Positions 17,088-27,775 of a stretch of 64,000 nt of DNA are shown one piece after another. The stretch covers positions 186,001-250,000 of the forward strand of contig NZ_FXWI01000001.1 of NCBI RefSeq assembly GCF_900177765.1, in the 5' to 3' direction. How positions within the stretch are numbered: the stretch's first letter is position 1; the number at the start of each line of letters is the position of its first letter. The notes under the pieces were generated by a model. It made no database searches and was not told the DNA's origin. It worked only from the letters and a program-made list of their open reading frames with translations. A program made the translations under genes and the position numbers. The stretch comes from Agreia sp. VKM Ac-1783 (GTDB lineage: Bacteria; Actinomycetota; Actinomycetes; Actinomycetales; Microbacteriaceae).

Positions 17088-17669
17088 CTACGCGCGAACC
17101 TCGGCGGTGGGGCTGCCGTTCACGCTGAGCACCCGCCAGGCGCCGTCTACCCACTCGATCTCGTTGATCGCTGCGTTGTGGATGTGCGGAATCTCCTCGC
17201 CGAGAATCTCGGAGAGCACGAAGCGGATGATCGTGCCGTGGCAGACCGCGGCGACCGTCGCATCCGGTCCGTCGAGCGGCATCCGCGTGTCGCGGATCTC
17301 GGCGATGGCGCGCATGCCGCGGGCGGTGACCGCCTCGCGCGGCTCGATGTCGGGGAAGGCGGCGTCGGGCTCGTCGGGAATCTGCTCGGTCGGCACGGCG
17401 CCCTCGAGGCTGGCGTAGTCGCGCTCGATGAGGTCGTCGTAGCTCGCGCCCAGATCGATGTCGAGGATCTCGGCGATGATGCGGGCGGTCTCTCTGGCGC
17501 GCATGAGGGGGGACGAGACGATGGCCGACAGACCCTGATCGGCGAGCACAGCTGCGGTCTCGACGGCCTGCGCGCGGCCGGTGTCGTTCAAGGGGATGTC
17601 GCTGGAGCCCTGGAGACGGCCGTCGCGGTTCCAGTCGGTCTGACCGTGGCGGATGAGTTCGATGCGCAT
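17088..17669 (-). CDS. Histidine phosphatase family protein (phosphoglycerate mutase-like)
   Basis: 193 residues. The N-terminal LIRHGQTDWN motif carries the catalytic histidine (residue 8) that is phosphorylated during turnover; the partner residues are in SPLMRARETA, the acidic residue in ERDYASLEG and the second histidine in AAVCHGTIIRFVL. Broad family that includes cofactor-dependent mutases, fructose-2,6-bisphosphatases and alpha-ribazole phosphatases. The substrate cannot be read from sequence or context, as neighbours are unrelated. Confidence 0.88.
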   Translation of the reverse strand: MRIELIRHGQTDWNRDGRLQGSSDIPLNDTGRAQAVETAAVLADQGLSAIVSSPLMRARETARIIAEILDIDLGASYDDLIERDYASLEGAVPTEQIPDEPDAAFPDIEPREAVTARGMRAIAEIRDTRMPLDGPDATVAAVCHGTIIRFVLSEILGEEIPHIHNAAINEIEWVDGAWRVLSVNGSPTAEVRA

Positions 17670-17867
17670 GGAGGAAGGGCTTTCGTCGAGAGAGTGGAGG
17701 GGCGCTTTCGAAGACAGGTCGATGCCCCAGGCTCAATGGTAGAACGCCGCCCGAGGCACCGGTGCGGGGCGCGTGATTCTGCACATCTGTTCGCGGTGAT
17801 GAGGCGCGGTTTTGGCCCGTGGGAGAGAGCGACTTGCGTGTTTACTTTCGCCTGGGACAATGCACTC

Positions 17868-18146
17868 ATGACGAAGAAGATCACCACGGCGCTGGCCGAA
17901 CTCATCAAGGCGTTGGGCAAGCACGCGGAGATCGCTGCGACCCCCGACGCGTCGGTCTCGAAGACCGAGCGGGCGACCGTTCGTGTTCAGAAAGCGGCCA
18001 CGGCGTACCTGTCGGCTTTGCCCGCGAAGAAGCGCATGGCGAACCCGTTCCTCGGCGTCGTCGACGACCGGATCGACGACGATCTGCGCGCGACTCTCGA
18101 AGCCGAGCGCGCCACCATGTCGAAGAGCGAGAAGAAGGACAAGTAG
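17868..18146 (+). CDS. Small conserved-looking hypothetical protein, 92 residues
   Basis: Begins MTKKITTALAELIKALGKHA and ends in the highly charged SKSEKKDK. Predicted mostly helical and soluble. I do not recognise a family. GACAAT lies 6 nt before the ATG at 17868, suggesting a leaderless transcript. The third-codon-position GC bias and clean start support a real gene. Confidence 0.6.
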   Translation: MTKKITTALAELIKALGKHAEIAATPDASVSKTERATVRVQKAATAYLSALPAKKRMANPFLGVVDDRIDDDLRATLEAERATMSKSEKKDK

Positions 18147-18235
18147 CCCGCACCGGCACAGAACCGCCTCGTTTCTGATCGTCAGAGTGCTGCGCGCGAG
18201 CCGCGTACTCTTAACGGCGAACTGAGGAGAAAACC

Positions 18236-18586
18236 GTGCTCGTCGCATCCATCGTCGTGTCTGCACTGCTCGCCTTCGCCGTGGGTGGCTCGGGCTTCAA
18301 CAAGCTCATCAAGCACGAGACCGTCATGAAAGCCATGGACGTCGTGCGGGTTTCTCGCGACAGGGTCTGGATGCTCGGGGTCGTCGAGATCGCGGCCGCG
18401 CTCGGGCTGGTGGCCGGCATCTTCTGGTGGCCCATCGGCGTCGCCGCGGCGATCGGAGTGATCGTCTACTTCATGGGCGCGGTGGTTGCGCACCTGCGGG
18501 TGTCGGACACCCAGGGTCTCGGAGCGCCCGCGGTTCTGCTGCTGGCGGGTGTCGCGTCTCTCGTCTTGCGGCTGCTGAGCGTCTAG
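18236..18586 (+). CDS. DoxX-like family membrane protein
   Basis: 116 residues with four hydrophobic helices (3-18, 46-62, 66-82, 95-113). FAVGGSGFNKLI and VVEIAAALGLVAGIFWWPIGVAAAIG followed by HLRVSD fit DoxX-like proteins of unknown function. GTG at 18236 has GAGGAG 8 nt upstream. No neighbour gives a hint. Confidence 0.8.
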   Translation: MLVASIVVSALLAFAVGGSGFNKLIKHETVMKAMDVVRVSRDRVWMLGVVEIAAALGLVAGIFWWPIGVAAAIGVIVYFMGAVVAHLRVSDTQGLGAPAVLLLAGVASLVLRLLSV

Positions 18587-18671
18587 GTCTCGATACGGTC
18601 GCTGGGCGACCTACTCGACCAGCGCCAAGAGGTGCGCTGGTCGAGTAGCGAGGAACGAGCGTATCGAGACC
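18586..18671. repeat. Palindromic repeat, family 2 (GGTCTCGATACG type), full copy
   Basis: Outer arms GGTCTCGATACG and CGTATCGAGACC, inner arms CTACTCGACCAGCGC and GCGCTGGTCGAGTAG, total 86 bp. It begins in the stop region of the DoxX-like gene and lies before the convergent aminotransferase gene, so it may also serve as a bidirectional terminator. Confidence 0.85.
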
Positions 18672-18691
18672 GAGGCCGCGACCGGCCGCGG

Positions 18692-19894
18692 TTACGCCGT
18701 GAACAGCTTCTGCAGTCGCTCGATGCCCTCGGCGAGAGGCTCGTCGCCCAGTGCATACGACAGACGCAGGAACCCACTCGGGCCGAAGGCCTCACCGGGA
18801 ACAGCGGCCACCTCGGCCTGATCGAGAATGAGGTCGGCGAGCTCGAGCGAGGTCGTCGGCGTGACGCCTCCCCAGGTGCGGCCGAGCAGACCCGTGACGT
18901 CGGGGTAGACGTAGAACGCACCCTCGGGCGTGGGGCAGACGACGCCGTCGATGGCGTTGAGGCCCGCGACGATGGCCTTGCGTCTGCGATCGAACGCCAG
19001 ACGCATTTCTTCGACCGCGTCCTGCGGCCCGTTGAGCGCCTCGATGGCCGCCCGCTGCGAGATGTTCGACACGTTGCTCGACAGGTGCGACTGCAGGTTC
19101 GCCGCGCCCTTGATGGCGTCGGCGGGGCCGACCATCCACCCGACCCGCCATCCGGTCATGGCATAGGTCTTGGCGACGCCGTTGACGAGGATCGCGCGGT
19201 CGGCGAGCGCAGGCACGGCCTCGACGATCGAGACGGCGCGCACGCCGTCGTAGGTGAGGTTCTGGTAGATCTCGTCGGTGATGACCCACAGTCCGTTGGC
19301 CTCGGCCCACTCGCCGATGGCCCGGGTCTGCTCCTCTGAGTACACGGCGCCGGTCGGGTTCGACGGCGACACGAACAGCAGCACCTTGGTGCGCTCGGTG
19401 CGCGCGGCCTCGAGCTGCTCGACGGTGACCAGGTAGTTCTGCTCGCTGCCCGCGAAGACGTCGACGGGAACGCCACCCGCGAGCCGGATGGCCTCGGGGT
19501 AGGTGGTCCAGTAGGGCGTGGGCAGCAGCACCTCGTCGCCCGGATCGAGCAGGGTGGCGAAGCTCTGGTAGACGGCCTGCTTGCCGCCGTTGGTGACGAT
19601 GACCTGCGACGCAGAGACCGACAAGCCGGAGTCGCGCAACGTCTTGGCCGCGATCGCTTCGCGCAGATCGGGCAGGCCGACCGCCGGCGTGTACCGGTAG
19701 TTCTTGGGATCGAGCACCGCGCGCGATGCCGCCTCGACGATGTGGGCGGGCGTCGCGAAGTCAGGTTCGCCCGCCGCATAGCTGATGACGGGGCGGCCCT
19801 GGGCCTGCAGCGCCTTCGCCTTGCTGTCGACCTTCAGAGTCGCCGATTCGGCGATGGATGCGATGCGGTGCGAGATGCGGGTGGGTTCGGTCAC
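18692..19894 (-). CDS. aspC: Pyridoxal-phosphate aspartate aminotransferase (class I)
   Basis: 400 residues. Transfers the amino group between aspartate and 2-oxoglutarate. The PLP lysine is in [20 protein letters not shown]; other hallmarks are [19 protein letters not shown] and the carboxylate-binding arginine in [10 protein letters not shown]. The GTG at 19894 is chosen because the conserved N-terminus starts there ([22 protein letters not shown]); the frame remains open much further upstream but reads opposite to the lipid kinase gene. This type-I-beta/gamma group includes enzymes that also use prephenate. Confidence 0.92.
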   Translation of the reverse strand: MTEPTRISHRIASIAESATLKVDSKAKALQAQGRPVISYAAGEPDFATPAHIVEAASRAVLDPKNYRYTPAVGLPDLREAIAAKTLRDSGLSVSASQVIVTNGGKQAVYQSFATLLDPGDEVLLPTPYWTTYPEAIRLAGGVPVDVFAGSEQNYLVTVEQLEAARTERTKVLLFVSPSNPTGAVYSEEQTRAIGEWAEANGLWVITDEIYQNLTYDGVRAVSIVEAVPALADRAILVNGVAKTYAMTGWRVGWMVGPADAIKGAANLQSHLSSNVSNISQRAAIEALNGPQDAVEEMRLAFDRRRKAIVAGLNAIDGVVCPTPEGAFYVYPDVTGLLGRTWGGVTPTTSLELADLILDQAEVAAVPGEAFGPSGFLRLSYALGDEPLAEGIERLQKLFTA

Positions 19895-20004
19895 AAGAGC
19901 CAAGCCTAGCGGGAGGGCGTGCGAATCGAACGGAGAGTTTAGGGCTTCGGCGACGGTTTGCGCATCCGGTCGGCCACAGATGGACCGTATCCGAATGCCG
20001 CCCA

Positions 20005-20010
20005 TACCCT
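20005..20010 (+). promoter_or_regulatory. -10 hexamer (TACCCT) of a probable leaderless promoter
   Basis: TACCCT is 7 nt before the ATG at 20018, and no ribosome site is seen. Confidence 0.35.
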
Positions 20011-20017
20011 TGACGGT

Positions 20018-21166
20018 ATGAGCGAAAACCAGCCCGCCGCATCCGATAGCCAGAAGCCCGTCGCCGCGGTCGTCTACAACCCGATCAAGGTCGATGTCGA
20101 GGCCCTTCGCGCCTCTGTCGAACGGCACGAGGGCCCCAACGGGTGGGGCGAGACGCTCTGGTTCGAGACGAGTATCGAAGACCCCGGCCAGCGCGTGACG
20201 AAAGAGGCGCTGGATGCCGGCGCCACGATGGTTCTCGCGGCCGGCGGTGACGGAACGGTGCGGTCGGTCGCCGAGGCGGTGCACGGCAGCAAGGCATCCC
20301 TCGCTCTGCTTCCGAGCGGAACGGGAAACCTGCTCGCCCGCAACCTCGACCTGACGCTCAACGACCTCGATCACGCGGTCGAGACGGCGTTCTCGGGAGA
20401 CGATCGCCCCATCGACGTGGGACTCATCCAGGTGCGCCGAGAAGACAGCTCGGTCGAGAAGTTCGCCTTCGTCGTGATGGCGGGCCTCGGCATCGACGCC
20501 ACCATGATCGCGAACACCGACGACGACCTCAAGAAGCGGGTCGGATGGCTCGCCTACGTGAGCGCCATCGCTAAGGCACTGCGTGACAAGAACGAACTGC
20601 GCATGCGGTACAACCTCGACAGGCAGGGCAACCACTCGGTTCGCGCGCACACGATCATCATCGGCAACTGCGGATCGCTGCCAGCCAACATTTTGCTTCT
20701 GCCGGAGGCCGCCGTCGACGACGGACTCTTCGACATCGTGATGCTGCGGCCCAAGGGCTTCGTGGGCTGGGTGCAGATCATCGTGAAGATCGTGTGGGAG
20801 AACGGAGTGCTGCGCAGAACCGCCGTGGGTCGCCGCCTCGCGGGCCTCTCTAAAGAGGTGCGCGCGCTCAACTACGTGAAGGGCAAGGAGCTCGTCGTGA
20901 AGCTCGACCGCGCCCACGACATCGAGCTCGACGGCGACGGCTTCGGAACGGCGATCGCGTTCCGCACCTGGGTCGATGCCGGGGCGCTGCGGGTGCGCAT
21001 CCCCGCCGAGGTCACTCTCGAAGAGCCGCAGCCCGAAGACGAGCCCGAAGAGACCAGGCTTCCCGGCGAGCGCATCGACGACGGCGCCGACGCCGAGTCG
21101 GATCTCTTCGCGGAGTCGGGTGACGACGCCAGCGTCGCATCGGGTGGAGAGTCGCCATCGAACTGA
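20018..21166 (+). CDS. Diacylglycerol-kinase-family lipid kinase
   Basis: 382 residues. The DAGK catalytic motif [11 protein letters not shown] is at about 69-79 and [14 protein letters not shown] follows; both bind ATP. The C-terminal half (about 150-325) has the beta-sandwich with IDVGLI and ELDGDGFG. An acidic Pro/Glu-rich tail of about 50 residues, unlike the core, ends the protein. Such enzymes phosphorylate diacylglycerol, sphingoid bases or, in actinobacteria, are linked to phosphatidylinositol mannoside metabolism. Its stop is overlapped by the start of the following glycosyltransferase gene. Confidence 0.88.
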   Translation: MSENQPAASDSQKPVAAVVYNPIKVDVEALRASVERHEGPNGWGETLWFETSIEDPGQRVTKEALDAGATMVLAAGGDGTVRSVAEAVHGSKASLALLPSGTGNLLARNLDLTLNDLDHAVETAFSGDDRPIDVGLIQVRREDSSVEKFAFVVMAGLGIDATMIANTDDDLKKRVGWLAYVSAIAKALRDKNELRMRYNLDRQGNHSVRAHTIIIGNCGSLPANILLLPEAAVDDGLFDIVMLRPKGFVGWVQIIVKIVWENGVLRRTAVGRRLAGLSKEVRALNYVKGKELVVKLDRAHDIELDGDGFGTAIAFRTWVDAGALRVRIPAEVTLEEPQPEDEPEETRLPGERIDDGADAESDLFAESGDDASVASGGESPSN

Positions 21167-21885
21167 GCATCTCGGTCGTCATTCCCGTCAAAGACGACGG
21201 CGAGCTGCTGAGGCGCTGCCTCGGTGCGCTCGCCCAGCAGCGGCGCCGGCCCGACGAGATCGTGGTCGTCGACAACGGGTCGAGCGATCACAGTGCGCAG
21301 GTCGCGCGGGATGCCGGTGCCCGCGTCGTGTTCGTCGACGGCGGCGGAATTCCGGCTGCGAGCGCGGCCGGTTACGACGCCGCGAGCTACGACGTCATCG
21401 CGCGGTTGGATGCCGATTGCCTGCCCGGTCCCGCCTGGCTCGAGCGGGTAGCGGCGGCGTTCGCGGCGCATCCGGATGCCGTGGCGGTGACCGGCGGAGC
21501 GCACTTCATCGACGGGCCGAAGCGGCTGCGCCAGCCGCTGGCGGCGTTCTACCTCGGAGCGTACTTCGGCACGGTGTACCTGGCGCTCGCCCACATACCG
21601 TTGTTCGGCTCGAACTTCGCCCTGCGCCGCGATGCCTGGGAGTCGGTCAGCGGTGCTGTGCATCGCGGCGACGCGTTCGTGCACGACGACATGGACCTCT
21701 CGCTGCACCTCGGGCCCGAGCGGCGCATCCGCTATGTCAGGGGACTCGGCATGGGAATCTCGATGCGGCCGCTGTTCGATGCGAGCGGCTTCGCGACGCG
21801 CATCAGGCGGGGATTCCACTCGCTGACGATCCACTGGCCGCACGAGTTTCCGTGGCTGCGCTGGGCGCGGCGACTGCGGCGGTGA
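21163..21885 (+). CDS. Family 2 glycosyltransferase
   Basis: 240 residues. The N-terminal [18 protein letters not shown] and [13 protein letters not shown] form the nucleotide-sugar-binding half, [11 protein letters not shown] is the D-x-D metal site, and [13 protein letters not shown] and [13 protein letters not shown] (with ED-like acid pair) complete the GT-A fold. A hydrophobic stretch at about 130-150 may associate with membrane. No ATG, GTG or TTG precedes the conserved first strand after the in-frame stop at 21121; CTG at 21163 overlaps the upstream TGA. The last codons (WARRLRR) are repeated in the downstream 83-bp array. Substrate unknown. Confidence 0.82.
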   Translation: MSISVVIPVKDDGELLRRCLGALAQQRRRPDEIVVVDNGSSDHSAQVARDAGARVVFVDGGGIPAASAAGYDAASYDVIARLDADCLPGPAWLERVAAAFAAHPDAVAVTGGAHFIDGPKRLRQPLAAFYLGAYFGTVYLALAHIPLFGSNFALRRDAWESVSGAVHRGDAFVHDDMDLSLHLGPERRIRYVRGLGMGISMRPLFDASGFATRIRRGFHSLTIHWPHEFPWLRWARRLRR

Positions 21886-21886
21886 T

Positions 21887-22142
21887 GGTCTCGATACGCC
21901 GGCTCCTTCGTCGCGGGGCTACTCGACCGGCGCACAACCTGCGGTGGGCGCGCCGGCTGCGTCGGTGATGGTCTCGATACGCCGGCTCCTCCGTCGCGCG
22001 GCTACTCGACCAGCGCACAACCTGCGGTGGGCGCGCCGGCTGCGACGGTGAAGGTCTCGATACGCCGGCTCCTCCGTCGCGCGGCTACTCGACCAGCGCA
22101 CAACCTGCGGTGGTCGAGTAGGCCGCCCACGGCCGTATCGAG
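21887..22142 (+). repeat. Tandem array of an 83-bp unit carrying palindrome family 2
   Basis: Units start at GGTCTCGATACG 21887, 21970 and 22053, exactly 83 bp apart. Each has GCTACTCGACC and GCACAACCTGCGGTGGGC, followed (except the last) by a copy of the glycosyltransferase 3' end (GCGCCGGCTGCG then GGTGA). The array ends with the opposite arm GGTCGAGTAGG and CGTATCGAGATCC. It fills the gap to the convergent HAD gene. Confidence 0.9.
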
Positions 22143-22151
22143 ATCCGACGA

Positions 22152-22910
22152 CTACAGGGTCGGGATGAGCTCGTCGAGGAGCGCGGCGGTGTCGTGCCAG
22201 CCCTCGACCGCGTGGCATTCGACGCCGAGCGCCTTCACCGGGTAGTCGTTGCCGTCGGGGTCGAGGCGGTCTCCCACGAAGAGCATGTCATCGAGCGGGA
22301 TGCCCGTGAGTTCGGCCAGCCGCGTCATGCCGTAGGCCTTGTCGATTCCCTGCCGCGTGATGTCGACCGAGGTCGATCCGCCGCTGCGCACCTCGAGATC
22401 GGGCAGCAGCGCCTGGGCGGCCTCACGGAGCGTGTTCTTCTTGACGCCGTCGGGATCCCACGCTGCCTTCGCCGGGACGGGCGCGCCCTGGCCCAGCGCC
22501 GAGAACGTGATCTGCGATCCGCGGTCCTCGAGAATCGGTCCCCAGGTCTCCGACTCCCAGTAGCCGAGGCGCCGGGCCTCGCCCTCGACGGCGGCCAGCG
22601 CGCGGTGCTTCTCGTCGTCGGTGAGGTTCTGCGCGTAGACCTGGTTCCATGCCCCGCCCTCGAAGCGGTAGTACTGCGTGCCGCACGTGGGCATCAGGTG
22701 CAGTCTCGTGAGCGCCTCGGGGCTCGCGGCCGTGAGATTGTCGATGACCTGGGCGGTGAACTGCCCGTACTGGCCGCCCGAGATGATGCACACCTCGACC
22801 CGGTCGAGCAGGGTCACGAGAAGCTCCGCCATACGCGGATCGATAGCCGTCTTCGAGGGCGCGAGAGTGTCGTCGAGGTCGAAGGCGACGAGACGGGGAG
22901 TCGAGGTCAT
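22152..22910 (-). CDS. HAD-IIB hydrolase, phosphomannomutase-like
   Basis: 252 residues. Motif I is FDLDDTLAPSK with the nucleophile and acid Asp pair (10 and 12), motif II IISGG, and motif IV FVGDRLDPDGNDYP. The cap between motifs II and III (TCGTQYYRFEGGAWNQVYAQ) resembles that of eukaryotic-type phosphomannomutase and MPGP phosphatases. It probably acts on a phosphorylated sugar. It is 48 bp downstream of the HAD-IA gene and rmlB on the same strand, so it may belong to that transcript and to nucleotide-sugar metabolism. Confidence 0.82.
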   Translation of the reverse strand: MTSTPRLVAFDLDDTLAPSKTAIDPRMAELLVTLLDRVEVCIISGGQYGQFTAQVIDNLTAASPEALTRLHLMPTCGTQYYRFEGGAWNQVYAQNLTDDEKHRALAAVEGEARRLGYWESETWGPILEDRGSQITFSALGQGAPVPAKAAWDPDGVKKNTLREAAQALLPDLEVRSGGSTSVDITRQGIDKAYGMTRLAELTGIPLDDMLFVGDRLDPDGNDYPVKALGVECHAVEGWHDTAALLDELIPTL

Positions 22911-22957
22911 GGCTGTCCGTTCTGCACCGATCGCGGAAGTCGCGGGGCGCGTCGATT

Positions 22958-23665
22958 CTAGAGGGGCAGAGCGATGGTGATACTGGGCCTCGAGTCGGGG
23001 CCATCGGCTGCGGGCTCGTGCACGGTCACCGTGGCGTCGCGATAGTCCCGGATGCGCGGCAGGCCGCGCGTGGTCTCGCTCTCGTGCGACCCGACCACGA
23101 CCGTGCGCATGCCCGCCGCGAGACCCGCTGCGATGCCGGCCTCGGCATCCTCGAAGACGATCGCGTCTGCCGGATCGACGCCGAGCAGCTGAGCGGCCAG
23201 GAGGTAGCAGTCGGGCGCGGGCTTGCCTCGCTCGACGTCGGCGGCCGTCACGACAACGCCCGGTGTCGGCACGTCGGCGATCTCGAGCCGGCGAAGGGCG
23301 AGCGCCCGCCTCGCCGAGGTGACGAGAGCGATGGATGCCGTGGGCAGGCTCTCGACGAAGGCGCGAGCACCCGGAACGGGCACGATGCCGTCGACCGCGG
23401 CGAGCTCGAGCTCGAAGAGTCGATCGGCGCCCGTCGCCACGTCGAAGCCATCGGGGCCGTGCCGCAGCATCGTGTCTTCGGCCCGCACGCCGTGGCCGGT
23501 GGCGATGATCGCCTGCGCATCCATGCCGTTCTCGGCCGCGAAGGCGGTCCAGACCTGCTCGACCACCGCGGTGGAGTCGACGAGAGTGCCGTCCATGTCG
23601 AACAGCACGGCCCGGGCGACGAGGTTCGTCGTGCCGGGTGTGCCGGTCGTGGCGACCGTCGTCAC
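22958..23665 (-). CDS. HAD-IA sugar phosphatase
   Basis: 235 residues. AVLFDMDGTLVDSTAVVEQVW is motif I, VTSARRALALRRL motif II, VERGKPAPDCYLLAAQLLG motif III with lysine, and IVFEDAEAGIAAGLAAGM motif IV. This is the beta-phosphoglucomutase/2-deoxyglucose-6-phosphatase type. The GTG start follows the rmlB stop codon with no gap (TAGGTG), which implies co-translation. A role in removing a sugar phosphate by-product is likely but unproven. Confidence 0.85.
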   Translation of the reverse strand: MTTVATTGTPGTTNLVARAVLFDMDGTLVDSTAVVEQVWTAFAAENGMDAQAIIATGHGVRAEDTMLRHGPDGFDVATGADRLFELELAAVDGIVPVPGARAFVESLPTASIALVTSARRALALRRLEIADVPTPGVVVTAADVERGKPAPDCYLLAAQLLGVDPADAIVFEDAEAGIAAGLAAGMRTVVVGSHESETTRGLPRIRDYRDATVTVHEPAADGPDSRPSITIALPL

Positions 23666-25384
<1,719 letters not shown>

Positions 25385-25506
25385 TTACTCTCGTTCTGCT
25401 CTCGCCTACACTTGGTCGAGGTAGTTGAAGTCTGCCAAGCTTTTTTATGCCCTTTTTGGGTTGTGAAGGGTTTGGCGGGTGACGATTCCCGGGCTTTTCA
25501 GCCCGA

Positions 25507-25579
25507 AGGGTGGTGGCTCAATTGGTAGAGCAGCGGTCTCCAAAACCGCAGGTTGCAGGTTCGAGTCCTGTCCGCCCTG
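25507..25579 (+). tRNA. tRNA-Trp (anticodon CCA)
   Basis: A 73-nt cloverleaf: acceptor AGGGTGG/CCGCCCT, D stem GCTC/GAGC, anticodon stem GCGGT/ACCGC with loop CTCCAAA (anticodon CCA), and T stem GCAGG/CCTGT with TTCGAGT. Discriminator is G and CCA is not encoded. Its place directly before secE and nusG is the standard actinobacterial order. Confidence 0.97.
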
Positions 25580-25669
25580 CTGATCGAATCCGGTCGTTCT
25601 CGCAGAGTCTGTGAGGGTGAGCAGAGGAGATTGGGCCGGATGGCCGAATTGTGAAGGGTAACTACTTAC

Positions 25670-25942
25670 GTGGCACGCAAAGTAATCGACGAACCGAGTG
25701 AAGAAGTCGTCGAGAGCGCCAAAAAAGAACGGGCTGCTCGCCGCAATCCGTTCGCCCGTATCGTGCTCTTCGTCAAGCAGGTCTTCCAAGAGCTCAAGAA
25801 GGTCGTCACTCCGACGCGCAAAGAGCTGCTGAGCTACACCGCAGTCGTTCTTGTCTTCGTCATCATCATGATGGCGCTGGTGTCGGGTCTCGACGCAGTG
25901 TTCGCCTGGCTTGCACTGATCGTCTTCGGAAATCCCGTCTAA
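25670..25942 (+). CDS. secE: Preprotein translocase subunit SecE
   Basis: 90 residues. A short acidic/basic N-terminus, the amphipathic segment FVKQVFQELKKVVTPTRKELLSYT and one transmembrane helix (about 60-84), the standard single-span SecE. It clamps SecY in the translocon. GTG at 25670 has AAGGG upstream. Between tRNA-Trp and nusG. Confidence 0.95.
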   Translation: MARKVIDEPSEEVVESAKKERAARRNPFARIVLFVKQVFQELKKVVTPTRKELLSYTAVVLVFVIIMMALVSGLDAVFAWLALIVFGNPV

Positions 25943-26075
25943 CTGAATCGACGCGGGTACACAGGTTCTGTCAGAACATGTGCGGCCTGAGTTGTAGTGC
26001 GGCTGGGTTCCGCAGAGCGGTGACCGAAGGCATCCTGCGCCAAGCGCAATAATCAACGAATTGGAACGGATTTAC

Positions 26076-27071
26076 GTGGCAGAGTCACAGCGCGACGACG
26101 TCGAGAACGTCGCAGCCGAAGAGAAGTCAGCCGAGACCACGGCGGCGCGCGAAACGCCCGCCGACCTCGACGCTCTCCTCGAGGCGATCGACGCGAATCC
26201 AGACCCCGAGGCCGACGCCATCGTCGATGACGCCCTCGACATCAGCGACGCAGACGAGGCCGCCGCGGCTATCGACGTGCTCGATGACCCCGATGCCGCT
26301 ACGGTGCTCGACGAAGACGGCGACGACATCGCCACCGCAGTCGCCGAAGCCGAGGCCGAAGCCGACGTGATCGATGCGGCCGAGCAGGCCGACGCATCCG
26401 ACGCCGAGACCGCCGACGGCGAGCAGGCCGACGAGGCCGAGCCCGCCGACGTCGACCCCTACGAGGCGTTCCGCAAAGAACTCCGCACTCTACCGGGCAA
26501 GTGGTACGTCATCCACTCCTACGCCGGCTTCGAGAAGCGCGTGAAGCAGAACATCGAGAGCCGCAAGACATCGATGGGCATGGAGGACTTCGTCTTCCAG
26601 GTCGAGGTTCCGATGGAAGACGTCGTCGAGATCAAGAACGGCCAGCGCAAGCTCGTCACTCGCGTTCGCATTCCCGGCTACGTGCTCGTTCGTATGTTCC
26701 TCAACGAAGACAGCTGGTCTGTCGTGCGTCACACGCCCGGCGTCACCGGCTTCGTGGGCAACTCGCACAACCCCACGCCGCTGCGTTTCGAAGAGGCGTT
26801 CTCGATGCTGCAGTCGCTCGTCGTCGTCGCCGATGTTCCCGTCGCCAAGGCTGCGGGCGGCAAGGGCGGCAAGGCCGTCTCCCGCTCGATTCCGGCCGAG
26901 GTCGACTTCGAGATCGGCGAGACCATCACCATCAAGGAAGGCTCGTTCGCGGGTCTGCCCGGTTCGATCAGCGAGATCAAGCCCGAGAGCGGCAAACTCA
27001 CGGTTCTCGTCTCGCTGTTCGAGCGCGAGACTCCGGTCGAGCTCAGCTTCGACCAGGTCACCAAGCTCTAA
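26076..27071 (+). CDS. nusG: Transcription termination/antitermination factor NusG
   Basis: 331 residues, well above the 180 or so of E. coli NusG because of an N-terminal extension of about 135 residues rich in Asp, Glu and Ala. The NGN domain starts at KWYVIHSYAGFEKRVKQNIE and the KOW domain is at about 275-305 (GETITIKEGSFAGLPGSISE). A Gly/Lys stretch (KAAGGKGGKAVSR) joins them. NusG binds RNA polymerase and links it to ribosomes or Rho. GTG at 26076 is preferred to TTG at 26061 because it mirrors the secE start context. Confidence 0.95.
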   Translation: MAESQRDDVENVAAEEKSAETTAARETPADLDALLEAIDANPDPEADAIVDDALDISDADEAAAAIDVLDDPDAATVLDEDGDDIATAVAEAEAEADVIDAAEQADASDAETADGEQADEAEPADVDPYEAFRKELRTLPGKWYVIHSYAGFEKRVKQNIESRKTSMGMEDFVFQVEVPMEDVVEIKNGQRKLVTRVRIPGYVLVRMFLNEDSWSVVRHTPGVTGFVGNSHNPTPLRFEEAFSMLQSLVVVADVPVAKAAGGKGGKAVSRSIPAEVDFEIGETITIKEGSFAGLPGSISEIKPESGKLTVLVSLFERETPVELSFDQVTKL

Positions 27072-27077
27072 CGCACC

Positions 27078-27107
27078 GCGTTGGTCGAGTAGCCGCTCGC
27101 GGCGTAA
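27078..27107. repeat. Half-site of palindrome family 2
   Basis: TTGGTCGAGTAGCCGCTCGCGG, one arm of the GGTCTCGATACG/GGTCGAGTAG repeat, right after the nusG stop. The partner arm is missing or decayed. Confidence 0.5.
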
Positions 27108-27118
27108 CGAAACCACGT

Positions 27119-27146
27119 CGAGCCCACCGTTGATTCGGTGGGCTCG
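27119..27146 (+). terminator. Hairpin after nusG
   Basis: CGAGCCCACCG and CGGTGGGCTCG form a perfect 11-bp stem with a TTGATT loop. No T-run follows, so termination may be partial; it separates secE-nusG from rplK-rplA. Confidence 0.6.
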
Positions 27147-27302
27147 ATGGCGTTAACGCGCGCTATCGCGTATGCTTGGAGGGTTGTCCTCATACCGGCG
27201 CGCCTTCTGGCGTGCTGACGAAGTCGGCCACAAACCGCGTTCACCGAACGGCGGGAGAGTTCGCCAATCAGGGCGCACTCGACACAGATAAGGAAGAGAA
27301 AA

Positions 27303-27734
27303 ATGGCACCGAAGAAGAAGGTTACCGGTCTGATCAAGCTTCAGATCAAGGCCGGCGCCGCCAACCCCGCACCCCCCATCGGGCCTGCGCTGGGACAGCA
27401 CGGCGTCAACATCATGGAGTTCTGCAAGCAGTACAACGCAGCAACCGAAGCTCAGCGTGGAAACGTCATCCCCGTCGAGATCACCGTGTACGAAGACCGT
27501 TCGTTCACATTCATCCTGAAGACGCCCCCGGCAGCAGAGCTCATCAAGAAGGCCGCCGGAGTCGCCAAGGGTTCGGGAACGCCTCACACCGTCAAGGTCG
27601 CGAAGCTCACCCAGGCACAGGTTCGCGAGATCGCCGAGACCAAGATGGCCGACCTCAACGCGAACGACATCGCCGCCGCGTCGAAGATCATCGCCGGAAC
27701 CGCCCGCTCCATGGGCATCACGGTCGAGGCGTAA
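27303..27734 (+). CDS. rplK: 50S ribosomal protein L11
   Basis: 143 residues, normal length. [32 protein letters not shown] is the conserved Pro-rich N-terminal start and [13 protein letters not shown] follows; the C-terminal RNA-binding part includes TARSMGI. It binds the GTPase centre of 23S rRNA. ATG has AGGAAGAG upstream. Confidence 0.98.
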   Translation: MAPKKKVTGLIKLQIKAGAANPAPPIGPALGQHGVNIMEFCKQYNAATEAQRGNVIPVEITVYEDRSFTFILKTPPAAELIKKAAGVAKGSGTPHTVKVAKLTQAQVREIAETKMADLNANDIAAASKIIAGTARSMGITVEA

Positions 27735-27749
27735 CTCCTCACCGCACCT

Positions 27750-27775
27750 CGTTGATCGAGTAGGCCCTCCGACAC
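27750..27775. repeat. Half-site of palindrome family 2 between rplK and rplA
   Basis: CTCGTTGATCGAGTAGGCCC, a diverged arm of the family-2 repeat. It lies in the 138-bp rplK-rplA gap and has no full partner. Confidence 0.4.

Noticed and set aside
19895-20917. Upstream extension of the aspartate aminotransferase frame
   Set aside because: The open frame continues for 341 codons but is antisense to the lipid kinase; the conserved enzyme starts at 19894.
21887-22142. Tandem array as a CRISPR
   Set aside because: The 83-bp units are nearly identical throughout, with no unique spacers, and no cas genes are present.
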